A stretch of DNA of 64,000 nt from Pelagibaculum spongiae (GCF_003097315.1 NZ_QDDL01000004.1:362704-426703); one strand, 5' to 3'. Positions 26,195 to 35,747 are shown, numbered from the stretch's first letter. Notes: a model not told the origin generated them from the letters alone. A program made the numbers and translations.

Positions 26195-26478
26195 TAAATT
26201 TTACCTTGCGCCTCTAGCTAGCACGTTTATAGATCTTCTGATTTAATCAACTTCACTCTGCCACAAATAATCACAGAGCTAACCAAGAATGACAGTGATA
26301 CGGATCAACCCTCTTTTTCGAACAATACACCCCCCTTTAGTTCGGGCTATTTTTAAGAATAAATTGGTTATTTTCTACAAAACCACATTGAATGAAATGA
26401 AGAGCTACGACAATAGTTAAGTTGTTACAGAAAATTATCATCGCCAAACAGCTTGATTGCTTGGCTATAAGAAACCAT

Positions 26479-26516
26479 AAAAAAAACGCCAACAACATGA
26501 ATTATTGGCGTTTTTA
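26479..26516. terminator. Bidirectional terminator
   Basis: AACGCCAA and TTGGCGTT flank a 12-nt loop, with A and T runs outside on both strands. It ends the minus-strand gene at 26535. Confidence 0.8.
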
Positions 26517-26534
26517 CAGAAATCATTGGTTAAC

Positions 26535-26930
26535 TTATTCAACAACTACTTTTTCTTTGTCCTTAAATTCCATAGTCATTTCCCAAGGATGTCGATCTTT
26601 CATACGATATGTAATACTCGGATCACCCCAATCATAAGTTTCGGTGCGCGTCATATAGCCCATCTCAGGATCTTCACCAAAAGTCATTTGATAAGCAGCA
26701 CCATCGTCATAATTAGAACTATCTGAAATAATCATACCTATCATATGAGCAGAACGATTACCGCCCCACTCTACACTCACAACTACTTCGACACCTTTGC
26801 TAACCTTCTCGCCACTAGGCACAATTGGTTGACCATTAACCAGTAGTTTTTGATCATCCCAATTAGGATCACCATTTAAATAAATATCACCAGACGATTG
26901 GTTGCTAACTTTTACACTAGGATTGCTCAT
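26535..26930 (-). CDS. Hypothetical 131-aa protein
   Basis: I do not recognise this protein. It has no signal peptide or membrane helix. Alternating hydrophobic and polar residues with many Gly, Asn and Asp suggest a beta-sheet fold (VKVSNQSSGDIYLNG, VEVVVSVEWGGNR), and it is acidic with several Met, Tyr and Trp. The ribosome site (GGGAG, 7 nt before ATG) is strong. It stands alone, divergent from umuD, with its own terminator. A cytoplasmic or contact-secreted beta-sandwich protein is possible. Confidence 0.6.
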   Translation of the reverse strand: MSNPSVKVSNQSSGDIYLNGDPNWDDQKLLVNGQPIVPSGEKVSKGVEVVVSVEWGGNRSAHMIGMIISDSSNYDDGAAYQMTFGEDPEMGYMTRTETYDWGDPSITYRMKDRHPWEMTMEFKDKEKVVVE

Positions 26931-27088
26931 AAACCTCTCCCTGTTTCGGGCAATTTCGTTTCACATTTCACGTTTCAAACTAGCTACAGCCAGCATAGTT
27001 GATAACTTGCCGATTTTCCGCAACGTTGTGACTAAACCACCACTTTCAATCATTTCAAAAAACTTGCGCCGGCTATGAATCTTCGCAA

Positions 27089-27108
27089 TACTGTTCGTAC
27101 ATACAGTT
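27089..27108 (+). promoter_or_regulatory. LexA (SOS) box upstream of umuDC
   Basis: TACTGTTCGTACATACAGTT contains a perfect CTGT-N8-ACAG core. It lies 86 bp before the umuD start and predicts DNA-damage induction of umuDC. Confidence 0.9.
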
Positions 27109-27193
27109 AAATTTGTTTGATTGTCTTTTCAAAAAAGCATCGCCAGCAATCATAAAAATCAACGCCAAAAGTACCGAGAAGAGAGCCAATACT

Positions 27194-27625
27194 ATGCAAC
27201 AATCTCTGCCCAGCTCATTACAATTACCACTACTTGGCTTTGCCAGTGCTGGTTTTCCCTCCCCTGCTGCAGACTACCAAGAGCGCACTCTGGATTTGTC
27301 ACAACACCTTATTCAGCATCCTTCTAGTAGTTTTTTTATGCAGGCCGATGGCCACTCGATGCAAGGTGTTGGTATTTTTGATCAAGACTTGTTGTTGGTT
27401 GACCGATCGCTCACCGCCCAGCAAGGTGATGTCGTAATCGCAGAAATTAATGGTAGTTTGTTGGTTAAACAGCTTTGCTATCACAAAAAACAGCCGCAAC
27501 TTCGGTCAACTTGTGACAGTTATCCAGCCATTCCTTGCAATCCAGAACAGATCGAACAAATTTGGGGTGTTGTTACGTCAGTAATTCACTCTTTACGTCC
27601 TAGCTGCCAGCTAGCAAACGCATAA
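27194..27625 (+). CDS. umuD: UmuD-type translesion polymerase subunit (LexA-like autoprotease)
   Basis: The 143-residue protein has the Ala-Gly cleavage site (A19-G20, followed by FPSPAADY) and the Ser/Lys catalytic dyad S55 (DGHSMQG) and K92 (LLVKQL). Self-cleavage, stimulated by RecA filaments, gives UmuD', which joins UmuC to form DNA polymerase V. I chose ATG 27194 because a GAGAG site precedes it and the length then equals the family's usual 140. The gene ends 20 bp before umuC, and a LexA box lies upstream. Confidence 0.95.
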   Translation: MQQSLPSSLQLPLLGFASAGFPSPAADYQERTLDLSQHLIQHPSSSFFMQADGHSMQGVGIFDQDLLLVDRSLTAQQGDVVIAEINGSLLVKQLCYHKKQPQLRSTCDSYPAIPCNPEQIEQIWGVVTSVIHSLRPSCQLANA

Positions 27626-27645
27626 GCTCACCAAAACACACCTTT

Positions 27646-28917
27646 ATGACTCACTGCTTCGCTTTAGTCGATTGCAATAATTTCTATGCTTCTTGCGAGC
27701 GATTATTTCGCCCGGACCTAGACAAAAAACCAATTGTGGTGCTTTCCAATAATGATGGCTGCATTATTGCGCGCAGCGAAGAAGCTAAATTGCTTTCCAT
27801 TTCAATGGGCAGCCCATACTTCCAAATAAAAAACGACCTTCGCCAGAAAAAAGTGGCTGTTTTTTCATCTAACTACACTTTATACGGTGATATTTCTCAA
27901 CGAGTACAGCAAATTTTACTCAGCTGGGGTGATGCCATCGAGTGTTACAGCATCGATGAAAGCTTCCTTTATTTTAACCAGCCACCAGCCGACCCTTACT
28001 CATTAAGCCGACAAATACGTCAGCAATTAATTAAGCAATTAAAAATGCCGGTGGGCGTTGGCTTCGGTTCTAGCAAAACGCTAGCCAAACTGGCAAATCA
28101 TATCGCCAAACGCCACAGTCAAAGTGGCTGTGCCAGTTTACTTACACAACATCAAAGGAACCTTTGGCTGCCGCAATTACCGATTGGCGAGGTGTGGGGG
28201 ATTGGTCATCGATTACGAGAAAAACTGCAAGGCTATGGCTTTGAATCCGTTGCTGACCTGGCGAACGCCGATCATTTATGGATTCGGAAAAAATTCTCTG
28301 TCACTTTAGAAAAAACAGTGCGGGAATTACAAGGGCAAGCCTGTCTAGAGATGGAGCCACAGATTGAATCACGCAAACAAATCATCAGTTCTCGCTCTTT
28401 TTGCAAACGATTAACGGAGCTGGCTGATTTACAACAAGCGATCACCCAATATACCTGTCGCGCTGCAGAAAAATTGCGACAACAAAACAGCTGCTGTGGC
28501 GAGATAGGGGTGCATTTAACTACTGGGAAAAACTGCGATAAACCTTACACTGCAGCCAAATCTATTCGTTTAAATAAACCAATTAATGACAGCCGGATTT
28601 TATCCGAACACGCACAAGCATTAATTCATGAGTTGTTTGCACCTGGCTATCAATATCAAAAAGCCAGCGTCTGGTTGTCTGATATAGACCCGGCAAGTAA
28701 AAACCAACTGCAATTATTAGAAACCTCGGCAGACTATCGAATGCACAACAGCCAGCAATTGATGAAAACCCTTGATGAAATTAACCAGCGCTTTGGCCGC
28801 GGCAGCTTAAAATTAGCAGCAGAAAGTTTGCAGCCTAAATGGGCGATGAAACGAGACTTCTGTTCGCCAGCTTATACAACCAACTGGCAACAACTACCCA
28901 AAGCTAATGCCAACTAA
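27646..28917 (+). CDS. umuC: UmuC, Y-family DNA polymerase V catalytic subunit
   Basis: The 423-residue protein has Y-family palm motifs DCNNFYASCE at the N-terminus and YSIDESFLYF with the two catalytic acidic residues. Helix-hairpin-helix thumb and little-finger domains follow. It copies past DNA lesions with UmuD'. It sits directly behind umuD and is expected to be co-transcribed under LexA control. Its full length matches E. coli UmuC (422). Confidence 0.96.
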   Translation: MTHCFALVDCNNFYASCERLFRPDLDKKPIVVLSNNDGCIIARSEEAKLLSISMGSPYFQIKNDLRQKKVAVFSSNYTLYGDISQRVQQILLSWGDAIECYSIDESFLYFNQPPADPYSLSRQIRQQLIKQLKMPVGVGFGSSKTLAKLANHIAKRHSQSGCASLLTQHQRNLWLPQLPIGEVWGIGHRLREKLQGYGFESVADLANADHLWIRKKFSVTLEKTVRELQGQACLEMEPQIESRKQIISSRSFCKRLTELADLQQAITQYTCRAAEKLRQQNSCCGEIGVHLTTGKNCDKPYTAAKSIRLNKPINDSRILSEHAQALIHELFAPGYQYQKASVWLSDIDPASKNQLQLLETSADYRMHNSQQLMKTLDEINQRFGRGSLKLAAESLQPKWAMKRDFCSPAYTTNWQQLPKANAN

Positions 28918-29066
28918 TCACTTAAAAACTCAACTATCTAAGTAGTCGTAACTAAAAATGAAACTCACGAAATTGCTCTCCGGTGAATAACGGTCAACGA
29001 CCTTCAATCCTTTGTTGAAAACTTCCATTGACAGCTTTTGACTCCACGAAATAGCATAGCGCTGAA

Positions 29067-29156
29067 GTTAGTCGGGGGGCCGTAAGGCTGAGATCAGCAA
29101 AAAGATGCTGAGACCCGTAGAACCTGATCCGGTTAATACTGGCGTAGGGAACTAGC
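29067..29156 (+). ncRNA. TPP riboswitch (THI element)
   Basis: The conserved pieces are present in order: CTGAGA, ACCCGTAGAACCTGATC and GGTTAATACTGGCGTAGGGA, closed by GTTAGT / ACTAGC. The element binds thiamine pyrophosphate and represses downstream thiamine genes. A loose stem (CTATTTGA / TCAAATAG) follows at 29163-29184. Confidence 0.97.
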
Positions 29157-29246
29157 AGAGATCTATTTGAATATGCTCAAATAGCTTACAGGGTCTAGCG
29201 TACCAGCCTCTACAAGCGTCGCTCCATTTCAAATACCTCGCCAGTC

Positions 29247-29276
29247 CCTTTGCCTTATTAGCCAATAAAGCAAAGG
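29247..29276 (+). promoter_or_regulatory. Ribosome-site sequestering hairpin (riboswitch expression platform)
   Basis: CCTTTGC-C-TTATT and AATAA-A-GCAAAGG pair around AGCC. The right arm contains the ribosome site (AAAGGAAG) of thiD. This suggests the TPP switch works by blocking translation initiation rather than by early termination; no T-tract terminator is seen in the leader. Confidence 0.7.
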
Positions 29277-29283
29277 AAGTTCC

Positions 29284-30201
29284 ATGATTCAGCCAACCAC
29301 CTCGCGACACCCGACACCCGACCAATCAAAAAAAACCGAACATAAAACGCCGATCATCTTGACAATTGCCGGTTCAGATAGCGGCGGCGGTGCAGGTATT
29401 CAGGCTGATATCAAAGCGATCTCTGCAACTGGCAGCTATGCCTGCTCGGTAATTACTGCACTAACGGCACAAAATACCTTAGCGGTTAAGGGAATACTTC
29501 CTATCTCTGCTGATTTCATTCAGCAACAACTCACCGCGGTCTTCGATGATTTAAATATTCAGGCAATAAAAATTGGCATGTTGGCTGAAGCGAAAATCAT
29601 TCAGACTATTGCCAGTTTTTTAGAGCAGTACCCCACAATCCCAATAGTGCTCGATCCAGTAATGGTCGCAACCAGCGGCGATTTATTGCTCGAACAATCG
29701 GCAATTCATAACTTAAAACAACGACTGGTTCCTCTGGCGAGTATTATTACGCCAAATTTACCCGAAGCCGCAGCGCTCACCGACCAAGCTGTGCCACAAA
29801 ACCAACAACAAATGTTGAACTTAATCAATCAACTACGTCAGCTCGACGCCCAAGCTATTCTATTAAAAGGCGGCCATCTACAATCAGATAGCACCAGTAA
29901 TGATTTGTTAATTATCAATCAAAAAATCATTCAGTTATCAAGCCCTAGAATTGAAACCGAAAATACCCATGGCACGGGCTGTTCGCTATCTGCTGCAATT
30001 GCATCATTCATCGCTCAGGGGCAACTCCTACAACAAGCCGTTCACTCAGCTAAAGCCTGGCTAACCGGTGCTTTAGCTCATGCCGATCAATTACACATTG
30101 GCCAAGGACATGGCCCAGTTCATCATTTTTATCAGCAGCATAACCAAAAACAACTTCCATTGGATCTTTCTTCAGTCGCAATAAAACAACTGGATTTATA
30201 G
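29284..30201 (+). CDS. thiD: ThiD, hydroxymethylpyrimidine (phosphate) kinase
   Basis: The 305-residue ribokinase-fold enzyme has the ThiD pattern TIAGSDSGGGAGIQADIKA, LDPVMVATSG and the anion-hole motif ENTHGTGCSLSAAIA. It phosphorylates HMP and HMP-P to HMP-PP for thiamine synthesis. An N-terminal extension of about 20 polar residues precedes the fold. It is the first gene of a six-gene operon behind the TPP riboswitch, and its ribosome site lies in the switch hairpin. Confidence 0.96.
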   Translation: MIQPTTSRHPTPDQSKKTEHKTPIILTIAGSDSGGGAGIQADIKAISATGSYACSVITALTAQNTLAVKGILPISADFIQQQLTAVFDDLNIQAIKIGMLAEAKIIQTIASFLEQYPTIPIVLDPVMVATSGDLLLEQSAIHNLKQRLVPLASIITPNLPEAAALTDQAVPQNQQQMLNLINQLRQLDAQAILLKGGHLQSDSTSNDLLIINQKIIQLSSPRIETENTHGTGCSLSAAIASFIAQGQLLQQAVHSAKAWLTGALAHADQLHIGQGHGPVHHFYQQHNQKQLPLDLSSVAIKQLDL

Positions 30202-30204
30202 GCC

Positions 30205-30972
30205 ATGCTCAGCGAAATTACGCCAGCCGTTGGGCTGCAACTGGTAGGACTTGGATTGAAGTTCAATCCAGAGCAACCCGCTGTATTTGAAAACCTAAAT
30301 ATTACTTTTCCTGCGGCAAAATGGAGCTGTTTACTCGGTGCTAGCGGCTGTGGCAAAACCAGTCTATTACGTTGGATTGCCGGTTTATTACCCAAAAATT
30401 GCCAATACTCTGGCCAGCTACTCACCAGTGACCAACAACCCTTGGCTGGCCGGCTTAGCTATATGGCCCAACAAGATTTATTACTGCCCTGGCTGAACTT
30501 GTTAGACAATGTCTGTTTACATCAGAAACTATCCGGGAAATCATCTGACAAAAAACAGTTACTAAAAAAAGCCAAACAAATATTAGAACAAGTCGGTTTA
30601 ATTGATCATTTGGAGAAATTTCCAGCACAACTATCTGGCGGCATGCGTCAACGAGCAGCCCTTGCAAGAACCTTGATACGACCGGCTTCAGTGGTGTTAA
30701 TGGATGAACCATTTTCTGCGCTAGATGCCCCTACTCGCTTCCAGCTACAAAACATTAGCGCTGAATTATTAAAAGACCGTACCGTTTTATTAATCACCCA
30801 TGATCCACAAGAAGCATTACGGTTAGCCGATCAATTATTGCTGATGAAAAACGGCAACATTGAATCTTTATCGCTTCCAACAACCCTCCCCCCCGAGGCC
30901 ACTAAATGCCGAGTTAGCCATCAGCCAACAACAACTTTTGCATTTGCTAACGCAAAATCGGGCAACACCTGA
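30205..30972 (+). CDS. thiZ: Pyrimidine-precursor ABC transporter ATPase (ThiZ-type)
   Basis: This 255-residue ABC ATPase has Walker A GASGCGKTS, signature LSGGMRQRAALAR and Walker B VLMDEPFSALD. It begins 3 bp after thiD. Between thiD and genes for a permease and an NMT1-like binding protein, it is best read as ThiZ of a ThiXYZ importer for the thiamine pyrimidine precursor (such as formylaminopyrimidine). Substrate is inferred from context. Confidence 0.88.
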   Translation: MLSEITPAVGLQLVGLGLKFNPEQPAVFENLNITFPAAKWSCLLGASGCGKTSLLRWIAGLLPKNCQYSGQLLTSDQQPLAGRLSYMAQQDLLLPWLNLLDNVCLHQKLSGKSSDKKQLLKKAKQILEQVGLIDHLEKFPAQLSGGMRQRAALARTLIRPASVVLMDEPFSALDAPTRFQLQNISAELLKDRTVLLITHDPQEALRLADQLLLMKNGNIESLSLPTTLPPEATKCRVSHQPTTTFAFANAKSGNT

Positions 30973-31007
30973 CCTTACAGATCAGCACGAAAAATCAGAG
31001 GTATGGC

Positions 31008-31766
31008 ATGGATAAATTATTTGATTCCATGTTGATACGAGGCCTTACCAGCCTATTGATGCTAGGTGCCTTCTGGCAAGGCGCAGTGATCTATTTTGAA
31101 GTTCCAGGTTATTTACTGCCACAACCGGTGAAGGTAATTCAGCTGCTCTGGCAAAAACCACAGTTATTTCTAAACCATGGTTGGGTGACCTTAACTGAAA
31201 TTATTTTAGGCTTAATGCTGGGGATTTTTAGTGGTGGGTTATTAGCATTGCAACTGCATTTATTTAGCTCGCTACGTCGCTGGTTATTGCCTTTATTAAT
31301 TGCCTCTCAAGCGGTGCCGGTATTTGCTATCGCACCTTTATTAATGTTGTGGCTGGGCTACGGCATTGCCTCCAAGGTAGTGATGTCGGCAATTATCATC
31401 TTTTTCCCAATCGCTACCTGCTGCTATGACGGCTTGCGCCAAACTCCCCAGGGTTTTCTCGACCTCGCCCAAACCATGCAAGCCAGTCAATTAAAACAAT
31501 TGCTACATATTCGCCTACCGGCAGCCTTGCCTTCTCTAGCTTCTGGCATTCGTATCGCAGTGGTAATTGCGCCCATTGGGGCGGTAGTGGGTGAGTGGGT
31601 TGGCTCCAGCGAGGGCCTCGGTTATTTAATGATACAAGCCAATGCCCGAATGCAAATAACCGAACTGTTTGCTGCATTACTGGTGCTAGCCAGCATGGCC
31701 GTTAGCTTGTATTACCTCAGCGATTATCTACTCAAAAAAATGATTCCCTGGCAGCCAGAAAATTAA
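31008..31766 (+). CDS. thiX: Pyrimidine-precursor ABC transporter permease (ThiX-type)
   Basis: The 252-residue membrane protein has about six segments and the permease/ATPase coupling loop with conserved alanine and glycine (FLDLAQTMQASQLKQLLHIR, LPAALPSLASGIRIA). It belongs to the taurine/nitrate-type (SsuC-like) permeases used with NMT1-family binding proteins. Position in the TPP-controlled operon supports ThiX. Confidence 0.88.
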   Translation: MDKLFDSMLIRGLTSLLMLGAFWQGAVIYFEVPGYLLPQPVKVIQLLWQKPQLFLNHGWVTLTEIILGLMLGIFSGGLLALQLHLFSSLRRWLLPLLIASQAVPVFAIAPLLMLWLGYGIASKVVMSAIIIFFPIATCCYDGLRQTPQGFLDLAQTMQASQLKQLLHIRLPAALPSLASGIRIAVVIAPIGAVVGEWVGSSEGLGYLMIQANARMQITELFAALLVLASMAVSLYYLSDYLLKKMIPWQPEN

Positions 31767-31829
31767 TGGCCGCCTGTTTTTTCTAACCTGCCAATTTTAA
31801 TAAAAAGCAAAACCTTAGGAATAGTTATA

Positions 31830-32759
31830 ATGAAAAAAATACTACTGCTGGCACTACTAATGATAAACACCAGCGCCTTTGCCAAACAAGATGTCAGTTT
31901 AATGTTGGACTGGTTTGTTAACCCCGATCATGGCCCGATTATTATCGCGCAACAACGCAATTTATTTGCCGACCAAGGTTTAAACGTCACGATTCAAGAG
32001 CCCGCAGACCCTAGCTTGCCGCCCAAACTGGTCGCAGCAGGAAAGGTCGATATTGCAGTAACTTATCAGCCTCAATTAACCATGGATGTTGCCGAAGGCT
32101 TGCCGCTAGTGCGTAGCGCAACTCTAATTGCTACGCCATTAAATACCCTAACGGTACTGCAAGGCAAAGGACTAGACTCCCTCGCTAGCCTTAAGGGAAA
32201 AACCATCGGCACTTCGCTGGGTGGATACGAAAAAGCCACCCTAGGTACCATGTTAGAAACCGCAGGTATTAGCTTTGATGATGTAAAACTGGTTAATGTG
32301 GGATGGGCGTTATCGGCATCGTTAATGTCAGGAAAAGTCGATGCTATCTTTGGTGGTTATCGAAATTTTGAATTAAATCAGCTTGATATAGAAGGTGCTA
32401 AAGCCAAAGCGTTTTTCCTCGAAGAGCACGGCGTACCACCATACGATGAACTAATATTTGTCGCCAATAGCAAAACAGCTGACTTAGCCATGCTAGCTAA
32501 ATTCAATCGGGCACTGGAATTAGCCAGCCAATATATCGTCAATCATCCGCAACAAGCCTGGCAAGAATTTAAAGCTTATAAACCAGATACTTTAGATAGT
32601 GAGCTGAACCGCCGCGCTTGGATCGATACCCTGCCGCGCTTTGCATTGCGCCCTAGTGCTATTGATCCACAGCGCTATCAAACCTTTGCTGATTTCATGC
32701 AGAAAAAGGGCGTAATTAAAGCGCCATTAAATGCTAAATTATTGTATTTAATCCCGTAA
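31830..32759 (+). CDS. thiY: NMT1/THI5-like periplasmic binding protein (ThiY-type)
   Basis: The 309-residue protein has a signal peptide (MKKILLLALLMINTSAFA) and an NMT1/THI5-like fold with MLDWFVNPDHGP, YQPQLTMDVAEG and FGGYRNFE. ThiY proteins deliver thiamine pyrimidine precursors to ThiXZ. It lacks the His/Cys sites of yeast THI5 synthase, which suits a transport role. The 63-bp gap before it is normal for a binding-protein gene. Confidence 0.9.
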   Translation: MKKILLLALLMINTSAFAKQDVSLMLDWFVNPDHGPIIIAQQRNLFADQGLNVTIQEPADPSLPPKLVAAGKVDIAVTYQPQLTMDVAEGLPLVRSATLIATPLNTLTVLQGKGLDSLASLKGKTIGTSLGGYEKATLGTMLETAGISFDDVKLVNVGWALSASLMSGKVDAIFGGYRNFELNQLDIEGAKAKAFFLEEHGVPPYDELIFVANSKTADLAMLAKFNRALELASQYIVNHPQQAWQEFKAYKPDTLDSELNRRAWIDTLPRFALRPSAIDPQRYQTFADFMQKKGVIKAPLNAKLLYLIP

Positions 32760-32785
32760 TTATTGTCGTAAAAGGAAATATAAGC

Positions 32786-33451
32786 ATGACACGCAAAGCG
32801 ACATACCAGGATTTAATCGAATATTGCAAAACAGATTGGCAACAATATATCGAACATGATTTTGTAAAAAAACTGGCCGACGGCAGTTTATCGATGGCTT
32901 GCTTTAAACATTACTTACAGCAGGATTATCTGTTTTTAAAACATTACGCCCGTGCCTATGCGCTAGCAGTTTACAAATCGCCAACGCTGGATTTAATGCG
33001 TAAAAGCCTACCGGGTGTAACATCTCTTGTGCTGGAAGAAATCAGCTTACATATTGATTACTGTAAAGATTGGGGCTTGAACGAAGCAGACCTAGAAGCA
33101 CTAGACGAAGATGTCGCCACCGTAGCCTACACCCGCTATGTACTAGATAAAGGCATGCAAGGCGAACTGGCAGATCTATACGCCGCACTCGTACCATGTG
33201 CGATTGGCTATGCTCACATCGGCCAAAATCTATCCAAAATTCAAACCATTAATAATCCTTATCAGAGCTGGATCGATATCTACGCTGGCGAAGATTATCA
33301 AAAGGTGGCCCAGCAGCAAGCTGATTTTCTCGATCAATTAATCAGCGAAGTTTCTATTGATAGTCAGAGATTCAACCAACTGGCAGATGCCTTTAAAACC
33401 GCAACTCGAATGGAAATAGCATTTTGGCAGCAAGGGCTCAACCAACAATAA
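32786..33451 (+). CDS. tenA: TenA thiaminase II / aminopyrimidine aminohydrolase
   Basis: The 221-residue all-helical enzyme shows TenA features: D47 in LQQDYLFLKHYAR, the nucleophile C138 in ALVPCAIGYAHIG, and a C-terminal glutamate helix (RMEIAFWQQG). It hydrolyses aminopyrimidine breakdown products of thiamine to HMP, which ThiD then phosphorylates. This fits salvage of imported pyrimidine by the neighbouring transporter. AAGGAAATA precedes the ATG. Confidence 0.96.
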   Translation: MTRKATYQDLIEYCKTDWQQYIEHDFVKKLADGSLSMACFKHYLQQDYLFLKHYARAYALAVYKSPTLDLMRKSLPGVTSLVLEEISLHIDYCKDWGLNEADLEALDEDVATVAYTRYVLDKGMQGELADLYAALVPCAIGYAHIGQNLSKIQTINNPYQSWIDIYAGEDYQKVAQQQADFLDQLISEVSIDSQRFNQLADAFKTATRMEIAFWQQGLNQQ

Positions 33452-33463
33452 TTTGGAGTAATG

Positions 33464-34324
33464 ATGACTACAACCAATAAATCGCTGGCACAACAAATTG
33501 CCGATAATTTACTCCAACTGCGGCAGCAGGCGCCTTTGGTTTTAAATTTAACCAACTATGTCGTGATGAATAACAGCGCCAATGCACTACTAGCGATTGG
33601 CGCATCACCGATTATGGCGCACAGCCGTTGCGAACTAGCTGAAATGGTGCGTATTTGTGGCTCGCTGGTAATTAACATAGGTACATTGGATGAAACTTGG
33701 GTTGATCGAATGAAGACTGCCGCGCAATTTGCCGTGAGCGCCGATAAACCTATCGTACTCGACCCGGTCGGAGTTGGTGCCAGCAATTTTCGTAACCAGT
33801 CAGCACTAGAAATTGCCACGATTGCCGCTCGTGGTAATCGACTGATTATTCGAGGTAATGCTTCAGAAATTATCGCACTGGCCAATACCGCTGAATTAAC
33901 ACCAGCGAATGCAGCAGCTTCGGTAAAAGGCATTTCAAAAGGGGTCGATGCCACAGACTCCAGCCACAGTGCCCTGCAATATGGCCAAGCATTGGCGAAC
34001 TATTTCAATGCTGAAGTAGTTATCTCAGGTGAAACTGATTTCGTTATTGGCAAAAACAACCGACAATATCAGCTAAATAATGGTGACCCATTAATGCCAA
34101 AAGTCACCGGCATAGGTTGTAGTTTATCGGCATTAACCGGCGCTTTCGCTGCAACCAGCCAACAGCCCGGACTTTGTGCAGCAGCGGTAATGGGGATCGC
34201 CGGACAATTGGCAGCAAAAAATGCCAAAGGACCAGGTAGCTTGCAAATGGAATTACTGGATCAGCTGTATTCATTAAACAGCAAAACAATAGAGCAAAAT
34301 TTGATAGCCAAAAACATTCTATAA
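33464..34324 (+). CDS. thiM: ThiM, hydroxyethylthiazole kinase
   Basis: The 286-residue ribokinase-like enzyme has NYVVMNNSANALLAIGASPIM, DPVGVGAS, GNASEI and GIGCSLSALTGAFAA. It phosphorylates the thiazole half of thiamine for salvage. Two ATGs are adjacent; I chose the second (33464) because GGAG lies 5 nt before it. It closes the operon, so the cluster salvages both halves of thiamine. Confidence 0.95.
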   Translation: MTTTNKSLAQQIADNLLQLRQQAPLVLNLTNYVVMNNSANALLAIGASPIMAHSRCELAEMVRICGSLVINIGTLDETWVDRMKTAAQFAVSADKPIVLDPVGVGASNFRNQSALEIATIAARGNRLIIRGNASEIIALANTAELTPANAAASVKGISKGVDATDSSHSALQYGQALANYFNAEVVISGETDFVIGKNNRQYQLNNGDPLMPKVTGIGCSLSALTGAFAATSQQPGLCAAAVMGIAGQLAAKNAKGPGSLQMELLDQLYSLNSKTIEQNLIAKNIL

Positions 34325-34332
34325 ATCAATAA

Positions 34333-34364
34333 CAAGAACAGAGCACAAATCAGCTCTGTTCTTG
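34333..34364 (+). terminator. Hairpin after thiM
   Basis: CAAGAACAGAGC and GCTCTGTTCTTG form a perfect 12-bp stem with an 8-nt loop. The T tract is poor, but it lies just after the operon's last stop. Confidence 0.6.
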
Positions 34365-34532
34365 TCTGCCACCAAACATAAAAAACCGGAAATTAAAGAT
34401 AAAAATTCAGAAAAATAAGAATTAAAAATATTTAAACTACACCCCCCAAATTAACCTCACTTTTGTGAGTTTGCCAGTCGTTTGTTTGGCTGTTAGGATC
34501 GGTATTGACTATTAGATGCCTTATATTAGATT

Positions 34533-34602
34533 GCTTCATATAATCCCAAAAATATGGTTTGGGAGTTTCTACCAAGCACCGTAAACGCTTGATTATGAAC
34601 TA
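34533..34602 (+). ncRNA. Adenine riboswitch (purine class) upstream of add
   Basis: Closely matches the add A-riboswitch: TTCATATAATC, TATGGTTTGGGAGTTTC, TACCAAG and CTTGATTATGAA, with P1 formed by TTCATA / TATGAA and the two loop-loop pairing arms. The discriminating base in TTGATTATGAA is T, as in adenine-binding members (C in guanine-binding ones). It lies 73 bp before the add start. A further imperfect stem (GCGCTATC / GATATTAGCGC) follows and may be the expression platform. Confidence 0.95.
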
Positions 34603-34674
34603 TGTAACCGTTGCTTGCGCGCTATCGACACATGATATTAGCGCAGCCGTTTCATACAACATAAGTAGAGACAC

Positions 34675-35691
34675 ATGAATTATTTTGACTTGCCTAAAAT
34701 AGATCTCCATTGCCACATCGATGGCAGTATTCGCCCACAAACTATTATTGATCTGGCGCAACAACAAAATATTTCTCTACCTACTGATAATCCCCAGCAG
34801 ATTAAATCTCATTTAATCGCACCAGAAACCTGCACCAATCTTGATGAGTACTTACAACGCTTCGCTTTGCCGGTTGCTGTTATGCAAACTGCAGAGGCAA
34901 TAGAACGCATTACATTTGAAGTGTTTGAAGATGCCGCTCAGGAAAACGTCAAGTATCTGGAAGTTCGCTTTGGCCCACTGCTCCACCTGGAACAAGGGCT
35001 AAACCTGGATCAGATTATCGGCAGCGTAGTAAAAGGAATGAAACGCGCTGAACAACAGTACGACATTCACGGCGGCATTATTTTATCGCTTCTGCGCCAC
35101 ATGCCCAAAGACCGGATTAACGAAGTTATCGATGCCGGCGCTCAATACCTCAATAAAGGTGTTGTTGCGTTTGACCTGGCTGGCAGTGAGCTAGCCGGTT
35201 TTTGCTATGAGTTTATTCCTTATGCCCAATACGCATTGGAAAAAGGTTTCAAGGTGACGATTCATGCAGGTGAGCAAGGTGTTGGGCAAAACGTATTCGA
35301 CGCTATTCAATTGCTGGGTGCTGAACGGGTTGGCCACGGTATTCATATTACCGGTCATGCTAAGGCCTATCAGCTGGTCAAACAAAACCATGTTGGTCTG
35401 GAAGCCTGCCCAAGCAGCAATATGCAAACCAAGGCCGTAACAGACCTGGCCAACCATCCGCTGAAGCATTTTTACCTCGACCATCTGCCGGTAACAATTA
35501 ATACCGATAACCGCACGGTTTCAAACACCACCATGACCGAAGAAGTTACCAAGGTCATGCAGCAGTTTGAATTATCCCGCGAAGATTACTTCAAGATCTA
35601 TCGCAATAGCGTTGAATCGGCATTTACTTCAAAAGAAGTGAAGCAGCATTTGCTAAAATTTGACGAGCAACCACAACAGATTGCTTGTTAA
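34675..35691 (+). CDS. add: Adenosine deaminase
   Basis: The 338-residue TIM-barrel metalloenzyme shows the zinc ligands and catalytic residues: H12 and H14 ([10 protein letters not shown]), HAGEQG with the catalytic glutamate, VGHGIHI and [10 protein letters not shown]. It converts adenosine to inosine in purine salvage. Preceded by an adenine riboswitch as in Vibrio vulnificus add, so expression should rise with adenine. It could use adenosine released from DNA or RNA breakdown outside the cell. Confidence 0.95.
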   Translation: MNYFDLPKIDLHCHIDGSIRPQTIIDLAQQQNISLPTDNPQQIKSHLIAPETCTNLDEYLQRFALPVAVMQTAEAIERITFEVFEDAAQENVKYLEVRFGPLLHLEQGLNLDQIIGSVVKGMKRAEQQYDIHGGIILSLLRHMPKDRINEVIDAGAQYLNKGVVAFDLAGSELAGFCYEFIPYAQYALEKGFKVTIHAGEQGVGQNVFDAIQLLGAERVGHGIHITGHAKAYQLVKQNHVGLEACPSSNMQTKAVTDLANHPLKHFYLDHLPVTINTDNRTVSNTTMTEEVTKVMQQFELSREDYFKIYRNSVESAFTSKEVKQHLLKFDEQPQQIAC

Positions 35692-35717
35692 GCTGTATTT
35701 TCAGAATCTGAACAATT

Positions 35718-35747
35718 AAAAAGCTCCGAAAAATCGGGGCTTTTTTG
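35718..35747 (+). terminator. Rho-independent terminator after add
   Basis: AAAAGCTCCGA and TCGGGGCTTTTTT form the stem and tail around a short A loop. Confidence 0.85.
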
